Made by a program: the position numbers and the translations under genes. Under the pieces are notes generated by a model. That model was not told the origin of the DNA, did not search any database, and worked only from the letters and a program-made list of their open reading frames with translations. Below are positions 9,666 through 20,450 of a DNA stretch of 64,000 nucleotides, in pieces. This DNA comes from Odiellus spinosus. Its lineage: Eukaryota > Arthropoda > Arachnida > Opiliones > Phalangiidae. The stretch's first letter is position 1; every line of letters starts with the position of its first letter. Location of the stretch: contig OY987232.1 of the NCBI GenBank assembly GCA_963920705.1, positions 7,008,200-7,072,199 of the forward strand, given 5' to 3'.

Positions 9666-10624
9666 TCAAGTTTCTGGTAAACGCACTCGTTGAAGCTCGT
9701 TCGCGTAAAATGGACCCGCAATTTCTTCGTTTTTCAAATCTTTGAGTTTGTACACCGGAGGATCGCGTTTTATAACTCGATCAATGACAAAAATTTCGGG
9801 GGTAAATGTCCCAGTATAAATCTTTCTAAAGGCCCTTTCACCTACAGACAAACGGACCAGATCTCCTTTTTGTAATGACGTCGATTTTTTAGAAATGTTT
9901 TTAACGCGTCCGTATAGCGTGTTCCAAACAATATTTTCGTTATGCAACGTGACTTGATCCGGAGCTATACGCGTTGTCCCGTGAATTCGAGCGTTGTACG
10001 CCCTCAAAATTTGCGGTAGATATTGAATATAATTATTTTGCCCCGTATGGGTCAATATTTTATAAATTTGACCCTTCAAGGTTCAAATAAATCGTTCGGC
10101 GATAGCCGCTTTATGAGTGCCTAAAGCGAAATAAAGCGAGACGCCATGTTTTTTAAGGAATTTCTTAAAGGCGTTATTATTATATTCTTTCCCCATATCG
10201 GTAATTAATTTTAAAGGTTTGCGATATCGAAAGATATCTCGAAAAGCTTTAATAATTTCCACACTGGATTTATCTTTTAAAGGTCTAGCGAAAGCGTAGC
10301 GGCTTAAAATGTCAACGGCGATTAAAATAAATCTCACATTTTTATTGTATTTTTTTAATTTAGGTAAATCAATTAAATCCGACTGCCAAGTTTCATTAAG
10401 ACTATTGGCGAATATTTGATTAGTTTTAAAACGTTTTCTTCGAAATCGATGCCTAGTGTACGATTTTTGACTTTCTAACCATTCCAGTATCACTTTACGA
10501 GAAATATCTGGAAATTCCTTATTTAAGATCTCTACGTTGCTGTACGAGGCGGGATGTTCGATATTATAATACACCGCCTTTAAGCGTTTTTAATAGGGGC
10601 AGATAATTTCGATATTTTTTTCAT
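9666..10624 (-). pseudogene. retroviral-type (DDE) integrase, one frameshift and one nonsense codon
   Basis: Integrase with the rve core: first Asp in WQSDLIDL (about residue 82), second Asp in TDMGKEYNN, Glu in AIAERF. It is followed by a basic SH3/chromo-like C-terminal region (WNTLYGRV, KGDLVRLS, VYKLKDL). An ATG at 10,624 opens the gene. A one-base loss in the T run near 10,580 shifts it into the main frame, and TGA at 10,085-10,083 interrupts it just after the catalytic Glu, where family members have Arg (CGA to TGA). The frame then continues to 9,666. A TATAAAATA box sits at about 10,639-10,632, very close to the ATG. Confidence 0.9.
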
Positions 10625-10724
10625 AGTATATTTTATAGGTCTACAAAAAATAAGTGGAAAAAAAAACGAAAAACGTGACCAAAATGAAATTTTTTATTTC
10701 AGAACATCGGTTAATATACATTTT

Positions 10725-11441
10725 TTAATAGCCAAAAACAAGGGCATTCTTTAGTTCTTGTAAATTAGTACTCATATAATTAAATAATAAATTTTCGTCG
10801 TCTTCAAATCCGTATTCGGCGCGAAATTTATTTAATATAACAGATCGATCGATTAAAGGTAAAGCCTCAGATAGAGTTATTTCTACTCTATTTTCCCAGC
10901 TCCCTCCGCCCGCGTTACATTCTGGAGTATGGGCTAGAGATTTTTTACAATCGATATTTGGACAATTATCAGTCATATCAAAAATAATATTTGTTAAATG
11001 ATTAACCAATAATTCTTTCATATGAAGTCGCGCGGCTTTCTTGCTTTTGATTTCACGATCCAAAACTGGTTTTAAGATAAGAAGTCTTTCCCAATCCTTC
11101 AGCTTCAGACTAAAACCCCTGGCGGTGGAAAATAATATGAAATAATTTGCTTGATTGCCCCGTTCATAGTAACGAATGTCCACGAGTCTATCATTAGATG
11201 AGTTAACGAAACATTTCAGCTTTATCCTTTCGTTGCTTATAGGAAGCCATAGATGAAACCGTCTAGAGTTATTTTTCAGAAAAGCGGTAATGTCGTCGGC
11301 AAATCGAAATAAAGCTAGCCAAGCCTCTTCTTTTAGGTTCAATGTTGTCAGCGTATCGACTCGTCGAACGTTTATTTCGGGTTCTAAGGCATTTACCACC
11401 GTAATTTCGAGCTTCTCGGACAAGTTGTGCACAGGACCCAT
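10725..11441 (-). CDS. PC4/p15-like Polinton protein
   Basis: 238 residues from the ATG at 11,441, uninterrupted. Residues about 88-125 (LVDIRYYERG, a gap, then GFSLKLKDWERLL) match the beta-strand and helix signature of the transcriptional coactivator p15 (PC4) single-stranded-DNA-binding fold, a recurrent though poorly studied gene in invertebrate Polinton-like elements. A CPNIDCKKS...HTPEC stretch (about residues 165-182) could bind a metal. It lies between integrase and the hexon-like gene. A role in transcription or in ssDNA handling during protein-primed replication is inference only. Confidence 0.55.
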   Translation of the reverse strand: MGPVHNLSEKLEITVVNALEPEINVRRVDTLTTLNLKEEAWLALFRFADDITAFLKNNSRRFHLWLPISNERIKLKCFVNSSNDRLVDIRYYERGNQANYFILFSTARGFSLKLKDWERLLILKPVLDREIKSKKAARLHMKELLVNHLTNIIFDMTDNCPNIDCKKSLAHTPECNAGGGSWENRVEITLSEALPLIDRSVILNKFRAEYGFEDDENLLFNYMSTNLQELKNALVFGY

Positions 11442-11483
11442 GTTGACCGTTAAATAATTAAATTTTGAAAGACGACAGCGTTT

Positions 11484-12765
11484 TTATTGCCGAGTGTAGA
11501 TGATATCTCTTTCTTGAGAAATAAGAATCGTGTTTTCAAATTCAGCGTATATTAAAACGCAAACATTTTCTGGCAGGGGTTTTTCAAATTTCATGGAGAT
11601 GCGGACGCTGCCTGTTTGCGTCACGGAGCTGTGGCTCGCAGAGGCGAGATGCTCTTTTGTAAGATCCAACGCGTATAAACAGTTTCCATGAAGATATCGC
11701 TGGTATGAAATCCCATTCCCGCTATTGTTCAAGTCTATATCAAGTCCCTCAAACAAAGATTGGTATTCACGGGTATAATTCAAAGATTTATTCGAATTGA
11801 AATTTGGGGTAAAAGCTTGGTCAGGAAAATTTAGCGTACCGACGGTTATTTGAAGAAAATTTAACGTAAAATGCTTAAAATTAAAGGGATTTGTATCGAG
11901 CGAACCATTTTTGCTTTTATTCGTTACCAAACCAATAACAACACGATTGGGAACTAAACCTAAAAATACGTTTTCCCTCACGACATCCGTTGAGTTTGCC
12001 ATGATGACGAAACTCTTCATCGTGACATTTGTCAAAGGATAAATAGCGGGAGTTTTTCTCATTATAGCCGCGTGAGACAAAACAATTTGGTCCAATACTT
12101 CTACGTGTTTGGCGTATAAACTAACTTCGACAAGTTCAATTTTATATTGTTTATTCGCTTGTGCTAATAATAGAAAAAGCGTTAGGGGCGCGAAGTAATC
12201 TAATTCGGACATCCACATCGTTAATTAAAATTTATCAAGTTTTGTAATATCTAAAAATAAAGGGCCTAAAAATTCGAAAACATTTGATTGCTGGACAAAA
12301 GTAGCGCGAGTTTTAATGCCATTTTTGATAGAATCAGCCGCTCCAAAAGCATCTTCTGGTTTAGAGGGATAATCGCTGTAATAACCCCAAGCGGTTAATT
12401 GACTTTCTTTGGCCGCTTGCCCGTAATTTAAATGAGTTGCCAAGTAGGCCTGGTATGGATAAAGAGCATTCGAAGATTGCACTGGTTTAGTTCCGAGATA
12501 TCCTTCAACATAAGGACACTTTTTTCTCGTCAGGTTCTAAGATGGTCCCGTCCGTATGAACAATACGACCCCTAACTTTAACGCGTAGTTTTGATAAATC
12601 AAGATATAATGGATTTCCAGCGATACAAAACTCTATTTGTTCGGTATTTTCATTTACGGGAGAGATGGGGTGATACTGAGTCGTTTTATTGGAAATAATA
12701 TTTATATTTAGCAGGGGACGAGTAAACAAATCTAAATTAGACATCATTCCTTCGTAAAGAGCCAT
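11484..12765 (-). pseudogene. hexon-like (F54H12.2-type) Polinton capsid protein, frameshift and nonsense
   Basis: Large beta-rich protein of about 425 residues, best matched to the F54H12.2-like family in animal Polintons and probably the double jelly-roll major capsid protein. Recognisable segments: IEFCIAGNPLYLDLS (N-terminus), YPYQAYLATHLNYG, FLGLVPNRVVIGLV, NPFNFKHF, LYALDLT and NVCVLIYAEF (C-terminus). The frame changes near 12,520-12,500, where about a dozen residues usual in the family also seem missing. An in-frame TAA stands at 12,227-12,225. The start is the ATG at 12,765, just after the pVI-like stop. Confidence 0.8.
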
Positions 12766-12771
12766 TTTTTT

Positions 12772-13194
12772 TCAATCTAAATAATCCGATCTAATTTGAC
12801 GAGGTTTTTTGCGTTTTTTTCGTAGATTTTTAAAGCGTTTGTCAGAGCCTAGTTTTAAACCCTTGCATCTCCTTTTATTGCCACTTCCACTCTGAGGCCT
12901 AATGGTATTATCCACCACTTTATTTATTAAGTTAGCTACGGCAATTCGCGAGTTTCTTTTTAAACTGGGTTTAGGCTCCATTACTCCTTGAATATCTTTA
13001 AGAATGTTATGACTCATGCTTAACGCTTCAGTACCCAGATTTGAAGCTAACGGTTTTAAAATTGGCGTGACATATTTTAATAAAGACCTAAAAATTGAAC
13101 CCAAGCCTCTACCTGATTGGTAGATACCGCCGTGAAAACCGCGGATCCCGCCCCCTCTTTGTTGAGAACTATAATATTCTAGATATCTATTCAT
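12772..13194 (-). CDS. pVI-like minor capsid/core protein
   Basis: 140 residues, intact. The N-terminus is Gly-rich (QQRGGGIRGFHGG, then GRGLGSIFRSLLKYVTPIL), an amphipathic helix of the kind found in adenovirus pVI and its Polinton/adintovirus counterparts. The C-terminus is strongly basic. Gly-Gly near residues 14-15 and 22-23 and GSG near 103 are plausible protease sites. The ATG overlaps the 3' end of the penton-like gene by 8 bp, and the stop is 6 bp before the hexon-like ATG, so penton, pVI-like and hexon genes form one tight minus-strand block. Confidence 0.75.
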   Translation of the reverse strand: MNRYLEYYSSQQRGGGIRGFHGGIYQSGRGLGSIFRSLLKYVTPILKPLASNLGTEALSMSHNILKDIQGVMEPKPSLKRNSRIAVANLINKVVDNTIRPQSGSGNKRRCKGLKLGSDKRFKNLRKKRKKPRQIRSDYLD

Positions 13195-16100
13195 AATGAC
13201 GATTCTTTATGAAATGAAGCTTTACTAGAGTTCGACCTTTATTTGTAAAGGGAATTAGTTCGTTAAAATCCGTTTTTAATTCAATTTCTATAATTCGATT
13301 TGAATCGAGATGTAAAGGATAATAATCAATGTTTAAAAAATTAGCTTCATTTTGATCGATATTATCTTGGTTGGAATTTTCAATTTTGAGGGCTCTTAGC
13401 AACATGCTTTCTGTATCACCCGTTAATTGCGGTAATATTATATCGCTATAAATATACATAATGTGAATGCCTCTTTGTAAATCGTATGGATATTCGCTCG
13501 TCACTTCTTTGTAAACGGCGTCTTGATCGATTCGAAAGCCTAACATATCACCTAACCCCCCAAGATGATCGTCGGGATGTGAGACGTAATGAAAGCAAAT
13601 CCAAATATTTTTATCGCACAAAACCTTGACCGTCCCATTTTTATTTACCGAAAACTGAATACTTTTTTGGTGAACCTCTGCGGGTAAGGCCTCAATCATA
13701 GCAGAAAAAACATCTTCTATTGACGTGTATGTCCCGAGGGTAATTTCGCAAGTATAAACTCTGGTGTTTTGCTGGAACAAGGGTTGATCGCTATAAAATG
13801 ATAAATCACCCCCCTTTCCTTTTCTTATAAAAACTTTTTGATTGGTCTCTTTATCACGATTCATTTCAAACGCAAATTGAAAACAATTCGGTTCAATGTC
13901 AATCTTCACCACGAGCGGATCGAGAGTACCCCCCTGGTAATAAAGACTAACGTATTCATCGGATGGAAATTTAAATAAATCGGCTAAAGATTCGCTCATT
14001 TTGAAACGAATACCCGCTGGTAATTCTACCGCGAGTCGAAAATCGTTTTCATTTACTTTTAAAATATTAAAAGAACATCCCCTTAGTTGACGTAATTTTA
14101 TTTGCTCTCTTAAAGCGGCTAAAATTTTTAAATGCAAACCAAATGGAATAATTTCTTTATTTTGACGATTGTACATGGGCATATAATTTTTGCCATCCAG
14201 TTGAACAGAAGTTTCCGTATGGTCACCACCCATGATAAACAAATGATTGTGAACTCGAAAATTAATCGAACTATTTCTATCCGCTTGAAATTTCTTATAA
14301 TTAGCGTGTAAATTTCTAGTACTAACTAATATATTTTTTTGATATCCGCTTAACTCTAAATTTAAAATATCAGCGAGAGAACCGCTAATTGAACACTCGA
14401 CGTACGGGGGGAGACTAATTTGAAAGTATTTTTCTTCATTACGATTGATAATGTCAAATTTTATATTATAAGCCCGCAAAGGCTCATAATTTAAACTCTT
14501 TTAATTTTTCTAAAATCTCTTCGTACATGGAAAAGGGAACATAAAGGTTATTTTCATCCATTTTCCCTTTAAAAACTATTTCAGGATCCAAATTAAAATT
14601 ATAGTAAACGTAATCGTTTTGGTTCGAAAGAACCGGGTTACCAAACGGATTTATTCTGTAATCGATATAATTGCCATTATCCTTAATATATATTTTTTCT
14701 GTTTTGGGGTCCATAAAATTATAGCCCGTAATATTCGAATGAAACGCGTACGGAATATTTAAGAGCTGACTTAATTGAGGCGATTAACGAATTTCGATAC
14801 CTGGAGGGGCCATCATGGTAAAACTAGGATCATTCGCGTAATTAAACTCTACTTTAAAAACAACCCCCCGAACTCGATTAAATATAGTTAAACTGAACGC
14901 ATCGCAAATTTTTTGGGTTAAGGTCTCGTTAATAACGCGTCCTCGTTCGTCTAAATCAGCGGATATGCTCCCCGGTTTAATTAAAACCCTGTAATTTGCC
15001 CAGTGTTCGTACGAAGTGTGAGTTGGCGGGGGTAAAGTTGTTATCGCCGGGCTCAATGTAGGTACTGATTTATTTTCTGGGGCCTTTTCAAGCGGTATAG
15101 GCTCAGACTCTACTACGGGGGACTCGATACCAGATTGATCCGCTTCTTTCGTAAGAGGTTGAATAGGGGGAATAGATGGCTTTAAGGGCGTGGTTTCTTT
15201 AAACGTCGGTTTTGTGCTTATAGATGGAGGGGTATCGATTTTTACAACCTCGGATATTTCAGGGGGGTTAATTAAAGTAGTTTCACCCGGAGGTTTTGAA
15301 TCTGCTATATAATCCGACTGCGAATTTTTCTTGGGCACTTTTGAATCGAACACATTGCCTGCCACTAATCTTCTTTGAACAAGCGGAGACGGAATTCTGA
15401 TATCAATGTAATTACTAGGTTTACTTAAAATTACAACTTTAATTACGCAATAAAAAAGAATAAAAATACAACGTTTAACTACGAGTAGATTTATTTTACA
15501 AACGACTAGTTTCGCGTCTTCGACAGGCGCATCTTCAGACCTGAAGATGCGCCTGTCGAAGACGCGAAACTAGTCGTTTGTAAAATAAATCTACTCGTAG
15601 TTAAACGTTGTATTTTTATTCTTTTTTATTGCGTAATTAAAGTTGTAATTTTAAGTAAACCTAGTAATTATTATATACGCAAGTAGTCATTATAATTATT
15701 TGAATCAATGTAATTATTTGTATATTGCAAACTTATCGTTCGAGCGTACTTGCTCAATGGTATAGGACTTAGAAAATTATCTTTAACAAATTCGTTTTCT
15801 CTAAATTCGAATACAGTTGCTAACGGAGACATGGAAGGAATACGTACTTCCACATTATTTGCCGTGCGAATGCTTAAAAACCGAGGTAATTTTTTGTCAA
15901 TTAACGGATTTTTTGAAAATAGATCTAGATGTTTCCCGCCAAACGATTGGTAATACCAAATTCAATTTTGTCCCTCGTCAGCTCGTTCTCTTGAATTAGT
16001 TTACTAATTTCATTAATTAGCATTTCTTGCAAAGAATATTCTATAATTTTATCATTTTGGGTGGTGGCTTTATAATTTCCAGGGGGTAATTCGAGTTTAT

Positions 16101-16350
16101 AGTAAATATAGGGTTCGTCTAGTAAATTATTTTGGCTATTCTCGTCCGTCAATATCCAAAATTTGTTATATTTAGGGCCGCTCTCGTTATGCCAGGACGC
16201 GTTATAGATTATTTCGCTTAACCCTACACTCCATTCGTGATTATTAAGTTGTAGCTCTTTAACGAGTACATTTTTAAACGAACTTTGCGTATTATTTGGA
16301 AAAATATCGAGAGAGGCGTTAGAGCTTAAAGTACAATGGAATTGTTCCAT
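13187..16350 (-). pseudogene. multi-module penton-like minor capsid protein, broken and interrupted by a palindrome
   Basis: The N-terminus (from ATG 16,350: CTLSSNASLDIFPNNTQSSF, then WSVGLSEI) and the C-terminus (MYIYSDIILP, GDTESMLLRA, LIPFTNKGRTLVKLHF) match the single-module Polinton penton-like protein, which I know at roughly 270-300 residues. Here about 950 residues lie between these ends. Five copies of one motif (hydrophobic strand, then S-x-x-LA-x-L-L/F-x-F) occur: near 15,830 (MSPLATVFEF), 14,785 (SPQLSQLLNI), 14,390 (SGSLADILNL), 13,990 (SESLADLFKF) and 13,550 (LGGLGDMLGF). A Pro-rich linker spans 15,040-15,330. Breaks: frameshift near 15,925, foldback insertion 15,415-15,716, TAA at 14,786-14,784 and frameshift near 14,486. 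The coding frame across the insertion is otherwise conserved. Confidence 0.75.
15402..15716. mobile_element. foldback insertion: 262-bp perfect palindrome with 13-bp direct repeats
   Basis: Arms of 130 bp (15,409-15,538 and 15,541-15,670) are exact reverse complements around a 2-bp centre. The 13-mer ATCAATGTAATTA occurs at 15,402-15,414 and again at 15,704-15,716. Removing the stretch between them leaves the penton-like frame continuous, which marks an insertion. The centre-proximal part reads CTGAAGATGCGC followed by GCGAAAC, resembling the hammerhead-ribozyme core carried by Penelope-like element ends. A palindromic assembly artefact remains possible. Confidence 0.7.
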
Positions 16351-16413
16351 AACGTAACGAAACCAAATGTTAAATGAGAGTTTTTTATTAGAATTATTTC
16401 TTTTAAGAACAAA

Positions 16414-16524
16414 AAAGACTAGCGTGGTTTAAGGGTGGGAAATATTATTTTTATCAAAGGGGATTCGAACCCCGGACTTTTTTTATAATATTCATATTTT
16501 TACCCCTAAACCACGCTAGTCTTT
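16414..16524 (-). ncRNA. tRNA-like hairpin with Pol III A and B boxes
   Basis: On the minus strand TGGTTTAGGGG fits the A-box consensus and GGTTCGAATCC is a perfect B box, about 35-40 bp apart. A T-arm-like stem (GGGG-TTCGAAT-CCCC) surrounds the B box. The normal 7-bp acceptor does not close after it. Instead, 22-bp outer arms (16,414-16,435 and 16,503-16,524, one mismatch) pair around the whole unit. The anticodon arm is not recognisable. Probably a degenerate tRNA-derived transcript or pseudogene at the Polinton's right edge. Confidence 0.5.
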
Positions 16525-16552
16525 AATTTTACAGTCATATAATTTTGCTTTT

Positions 16553-19500
16553 TTACCTCCCCGACTGAACTTTAGTTCAGGGGGAGGTGTTACACTGGTC
16601 GTGTCTGTGTGTCTGTGTGTCTGTCTGTCTGTGTGTCTGTCTGTGTGTCTGTCTGTGTGTGTAAGCGGATATCCTGTGTAAACCAACGGAAGTCACGTGA
16701 CCTAGCTCGTGGAGCCAAAAGTCTAGAGACGTAATCATACCAGCTTATCGTTCAATTCCGGGGAATTACCTCCTTTAAGCGTGGCTGCCACATTGAGTTT
16801 CAAGTGTCGTGCAAAGACATACATCAGGACGTCTCCCATTGCACATCATCGCATTCCACCATCCACTTTACGGTCGAACCTTGATGCTGAACAGCCGAAG
16901 GCGATTATAAGCAATGGGACGTCTCCCACTGTCATAATCACCTCCGACCATCCCCGCACCAAGGTCCAACCTCCAGTTTCCGATCTCAGCGTTCCATACT
17001 AGCGAGGCGTCCCCCACTAGTACAGTTCACATCAACCTTCCACTGACTCCAAACATCGCCCCACCAATGGGTAAATTGCGTCGCCAAGCGCCTAGAGATC
17101 AAGAATCAGCAAGACATTGAAAGGGGGGGGTTTTCCCCCTAACTTCATGGCCATCACGCACGGTTACTTCGATTAATATAGCCCTTCGAAAGGTTTATAT
17201 AGTATCTTTTTGGAACGAATGCAAATTAGCCTCATGGGGTGATTGTTTAGGGAAATGAAACGCAATATTAATTTATATTATAATTAAAAATATTAAAATG
17301 GTTCATCTTAATCTAATTAATTAGAAAGTCGAAAAATTAATTTAAAATTCGAGATAGTTTAGAAGTTATTTGAGAATTTATGCAAAAATTTAAAGAAATT
17401 TGACCGATTAATGGCAGTTTTAGTTGGCAGCATGCGCCTAAGCTATTTTCCATATATATCATTTACTCGAAAAAGCAAAGGTATAACGGGCAGTATAGGC
17501 TTATCTCTGGTGCAAACTTGGGGTGGATTGAAGAACTTAAATAAAGGTGCGTTTACACGGGTATGGAAGATTGAAACAACATAATTTAGATAAGAGATAA
17601 GACAATAATAACTTCGATTATACTCGGTGAATTTTTAACCAGTTCAAGGGGAATTGGTGTATAAGATTTGAAGCTGAGGCGGATTTATGCATAATGTTAA
17701 ACCACTTAAGAAAAATGATAGTCGTGAAAACTCTCCTCGAACAGAAGTAGAGTAGGTTTCCAGTGTATTTGTGACACGTGTAAAATCGAGTTCGCCAGCA
17801 CGCGAGTATGTGTAGACCACTAAATTTGAAGTCGGAAACCTCTTTACGCATGGAAAATATCAATGTGATTTTTTTTGATATTCTTGGGAGAATCAGCTTC
17901 ATGTATGGGGAAATATCGTAATCTTCTGGCAAACTTGCAAACAGTGGCGTATTTGGTTTTAATTACTGGCACGGATTTTCAAATAAATTTTTTTATAATT
18001 TTCGCGCGTTTCGCAAATTTATTTCGTGCGAAATTGTGTACATGCGCAGAGCGAACCAGGTTAACGCGGATACACACAGACCTGTTTTTACGCGTTTCAC
18101 GCTCGTGAACTCATAGAAGTACCATTAGCACGCGCGAGCGAGGTGCAAACCACTCTAGAAAAATTTTGTACACCTGATTCCAGATTCATTTGATTGTCAG
18201 TGATTCCGAATCAATTCGCGTGATTCCGAATTGATTCGTGATTCGCGTGATTCCGAATCGATTCGCGTGATTCCGAATCGATTCGCGTGATTCCGTATCG
18301 ATTCTCGTGATTCCGAATCGATTCGCGTGATTCCGAATCGATTCGCGTGATTCCGTATCGATTCTCCTGATTCCGAATCGATTCGCGTGATTCCGAATCG
18401 ATTCGCGTGATTCCGTATCGATTCTCCTGATTCCGAATCGATTCGCGTGATTCCATTTAGTTTGTACACCTGATTCCAAGAGTGGTTTGCCCATTGCCCC
18501 TCGCGCGTGACCGTGAAAAGCGTGAAAATAGGTCTGTGTGAATCCGGCTTTAGTCATGCCACAATTAACAATTGACGAACTTTCTTAAACCGGATTGACA
18601 TTGAAATTTCTCGTGTTTTAATAGTCATGTATGATATGGTTGACCCAAGAGTGAAATGTAGACAGAGTGAGGAAAAGAATCACGTGATTGGATCTCGTGA
18701 TGACTGCTAGTTTTAGTTTCACACTTTTTCATACATGAATTTAATGTTAATCCCAATTAAGTATAATAGAACCAGGCTTTTAATGCCTACTGTCGTGTAT
18801 TTCCGGTAACATTTTAGCTAGTGTGGAGTCACGTAAAATGACGTTTGTTTCACAACTTGGTATATTTTTACTCAGGCCTGCCCTGTCAGAAAAAAAAAAT
18901 ATAAAAAATTTATGGTAGGGCCAAAAGAGAAACATCTATTCTTTACTCACAGCATTATCACCAAAAAACGTGTTTTTAGACGTAGGCTTATAAGGTATCT
19001 GTAGGTCGTGTAGCACCAAAAAGCGAAATTGTACGTCACAGTTCGTAGTTTAGCGTGTTATGCGGAAAGCTTATTCGTTAATTGTTTATTGAATATGTTT
19101 ATTTACGGTTATATGACGATACCGAGGTCATAACTTGATTTTGATCAAATATTTTGCCTAATGACGTTACTTGGTCTACAAATACTCTAGTTTTCTTAAC
19201 GCCGATATGATTTTACTGAGGGACCTTGACCTTGCTTATCTAAATTTTAATTTATTGAACGTAAAATCGTTTCATTTCTTTTGAAATCTTCGACGAAGTT
19301 TGTTCTCTAGAGATTTGACTCGTTGAAATTTTAAATTAAGTTTCATTCGTTTGAATACAATTTATTGGTAAGGAAGTAATTTTGAATTTGAATCATTTAT
19401 TTGATGCGTTTATTATTTGTTTGGACATTTTTGGTATATTTTCATTGACCTGAACTCTAATTTTTATTACTGAGTTGTGACTGAAATATTAGTTTGGAAA

Positions 19501-20450
19501 TCAAAAGGTTTTTTTTTTCTGACTCATTTTTCTCTGTAGTAATTTTTTGTTTTCGTAAAAGAGTTATTAATGCCTACTGTCGTTTATTTTCGGTGATGTT
19601 TTAGCTAGTGTGTAGTCACGTAAAATAACGTTTGTTTCACAACTTGTGTTGTATACTGAAGCCATGTATAGGTTCAATTTGATATAACATTTTGCCTTTT
19701 CACGTTACTTGGTCTACAAATACTCTACAACCGTCAAAATTCTGATATGGTTTTAAAAGAAGAACCTTGACCTTGTGTATTTAATCTCATATCGAGATTA
19801 AATGTTTTTCGCATCTAATTTTAATTGGTTTATCAATATGTTATTTGTATAGATATTTTTTTTAAGATTTTATATTTTTTAGATTAAAATAAATTTATTA
19901 TTCCAGAAGATTTTGTAGAATCTAGTTCTCAGGATTACCGGTGTTGAAAATTTATTTTGCTAATGTTATCTTGATGTCTGTGTTTTCTGCCCGCTATTTG
20001 GTAGTGGTAAGATTAATATTTTTAATTTTAATTGACTTATTTGGCGTTTATTTGATAATTTGCTTTACTTAAATTGTTCTTGTAAGGGCTATTTTACATA
20101 TTACCAAAGATTGCTAATTTCAGTTGTCTTAATTCTGATTTTTTTTGTTTTAATACTGAATTATGGACTGGATTATTTATCCTGAAATCTATGTGGTTAT
20201 ATCTTATTTATTTTCCTTTTTTTCTCTAGTTAGGTTTGGTTTTAAGTAGAGAATTATTTAGGGTTGTGTTGGTATACTGAAGAAATGCATATAGGTTCAA
20301 TGTGATATAATATTTTGCCTATTTCGCTGTTTCTTCTACTCATCCAATACTCTACATTTCTTTTCATCTTTTATTTTAGGTAGGGTTAGGTTAGGTTAGA
20401 TTACCTTAACGTCGGGGTCGGGGAGGTTATATTTTGGTTTCCCAACTTGT
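16553..20450 (+). mobile_element. Helentron-like (HINE) repeat, copy A
   Basis: Starts with a 34-bp hairpin (ACCTCCCC...GGGGAGGT, 16,555-16,588), followed by a TGTC/TG microsatellite (16,600-16,665), and ends with GTCGGGGAGGT, about 20 bp, then CCCAACTTGT (20,441-20,450). ACCTCCCCGAC at the 5' end and GTCGGGGAGGT near the 3' end form an 11-bp subterminal inverted repeat. Close to the 3' end are TTAGG-like repeats. It is nearly identical to 53,151-57,052. No transposase-like ORF is visible: the open stretches inside are not conserved in frame between copies. The internal block from 18,780 starts with TAATGCCTACTGTCG, which recurs at 19,568. The HINE class is inferred from architecture. Confidence 0.6.
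18186..18460. repeat. 20-bp minisatellite, about 12 units
   Basis: Unit GATTCCGAATCGATTCGCGT, with variants GTATCG and TTCTC/TTCCT giving a 60-bp higher-order pattern. Each unit contains the 12-bp palindrome CGAATCGATTCG. The second copy of the host element (54,780-55,055) has one more unit. Because 20 is not a multiple of 3, open frames here are a by-product of the repeat. Confidence 0.9.

Larger units (their letters stand above)
1..16540. mobile_element. Polinton/Maverick (adintovirus-like) element, left end outside window
   Basis: The stretch encodes the diagnostic Polinton set: protein-primed polymerase B, retroviral-type integrase, adenain-like protease, FtsK/A32-type ATPase, hexon-like and penton-like capsid proteins, pVI-like and core-like basic proteins. 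Plus-strand genes (1,994-9,165) converge on minus-strand genes (9,184-16,350) at a shared polyadenylation site near 9,190. The dUTPase and one unknown ORF lie on the minus strand at the left. Terminal inverted repeats and the 6-bp target duplication expected of the class were not found: the left end is outside the window and the right end abuts a Helentron-like repeat at 16,553. Many genes are broken, so this copy is an old or inactive insertion. Confidence 0.93.

Noticed and set aside
16781..17002. Plus-strand ORF recurring in several Helentron-like copies (28,466, 50,675, 53,359)
   Set aside because: The N-terminal part is read in different frames in diverged copies and no start is conserved, so it looks like repeat similarity, not coding.
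17618..17932. 104-residue ORF repeated identically at 54,196-54,510
   Set aside because: Identity only reflects the near-identical Helentron-like copies A and C. Less similar copies lack the frame, and no motif is present.
18186..18557. Three overlapping minus-strand ORFs with repeated ESRESIRNHANRFGI-type peptides (also at 54,764-55,155)
   Set aside because: They are the 20-bp minisatellite read in all three frames. The period is not a multiple of three, so the frames cycle and stay open by chance.
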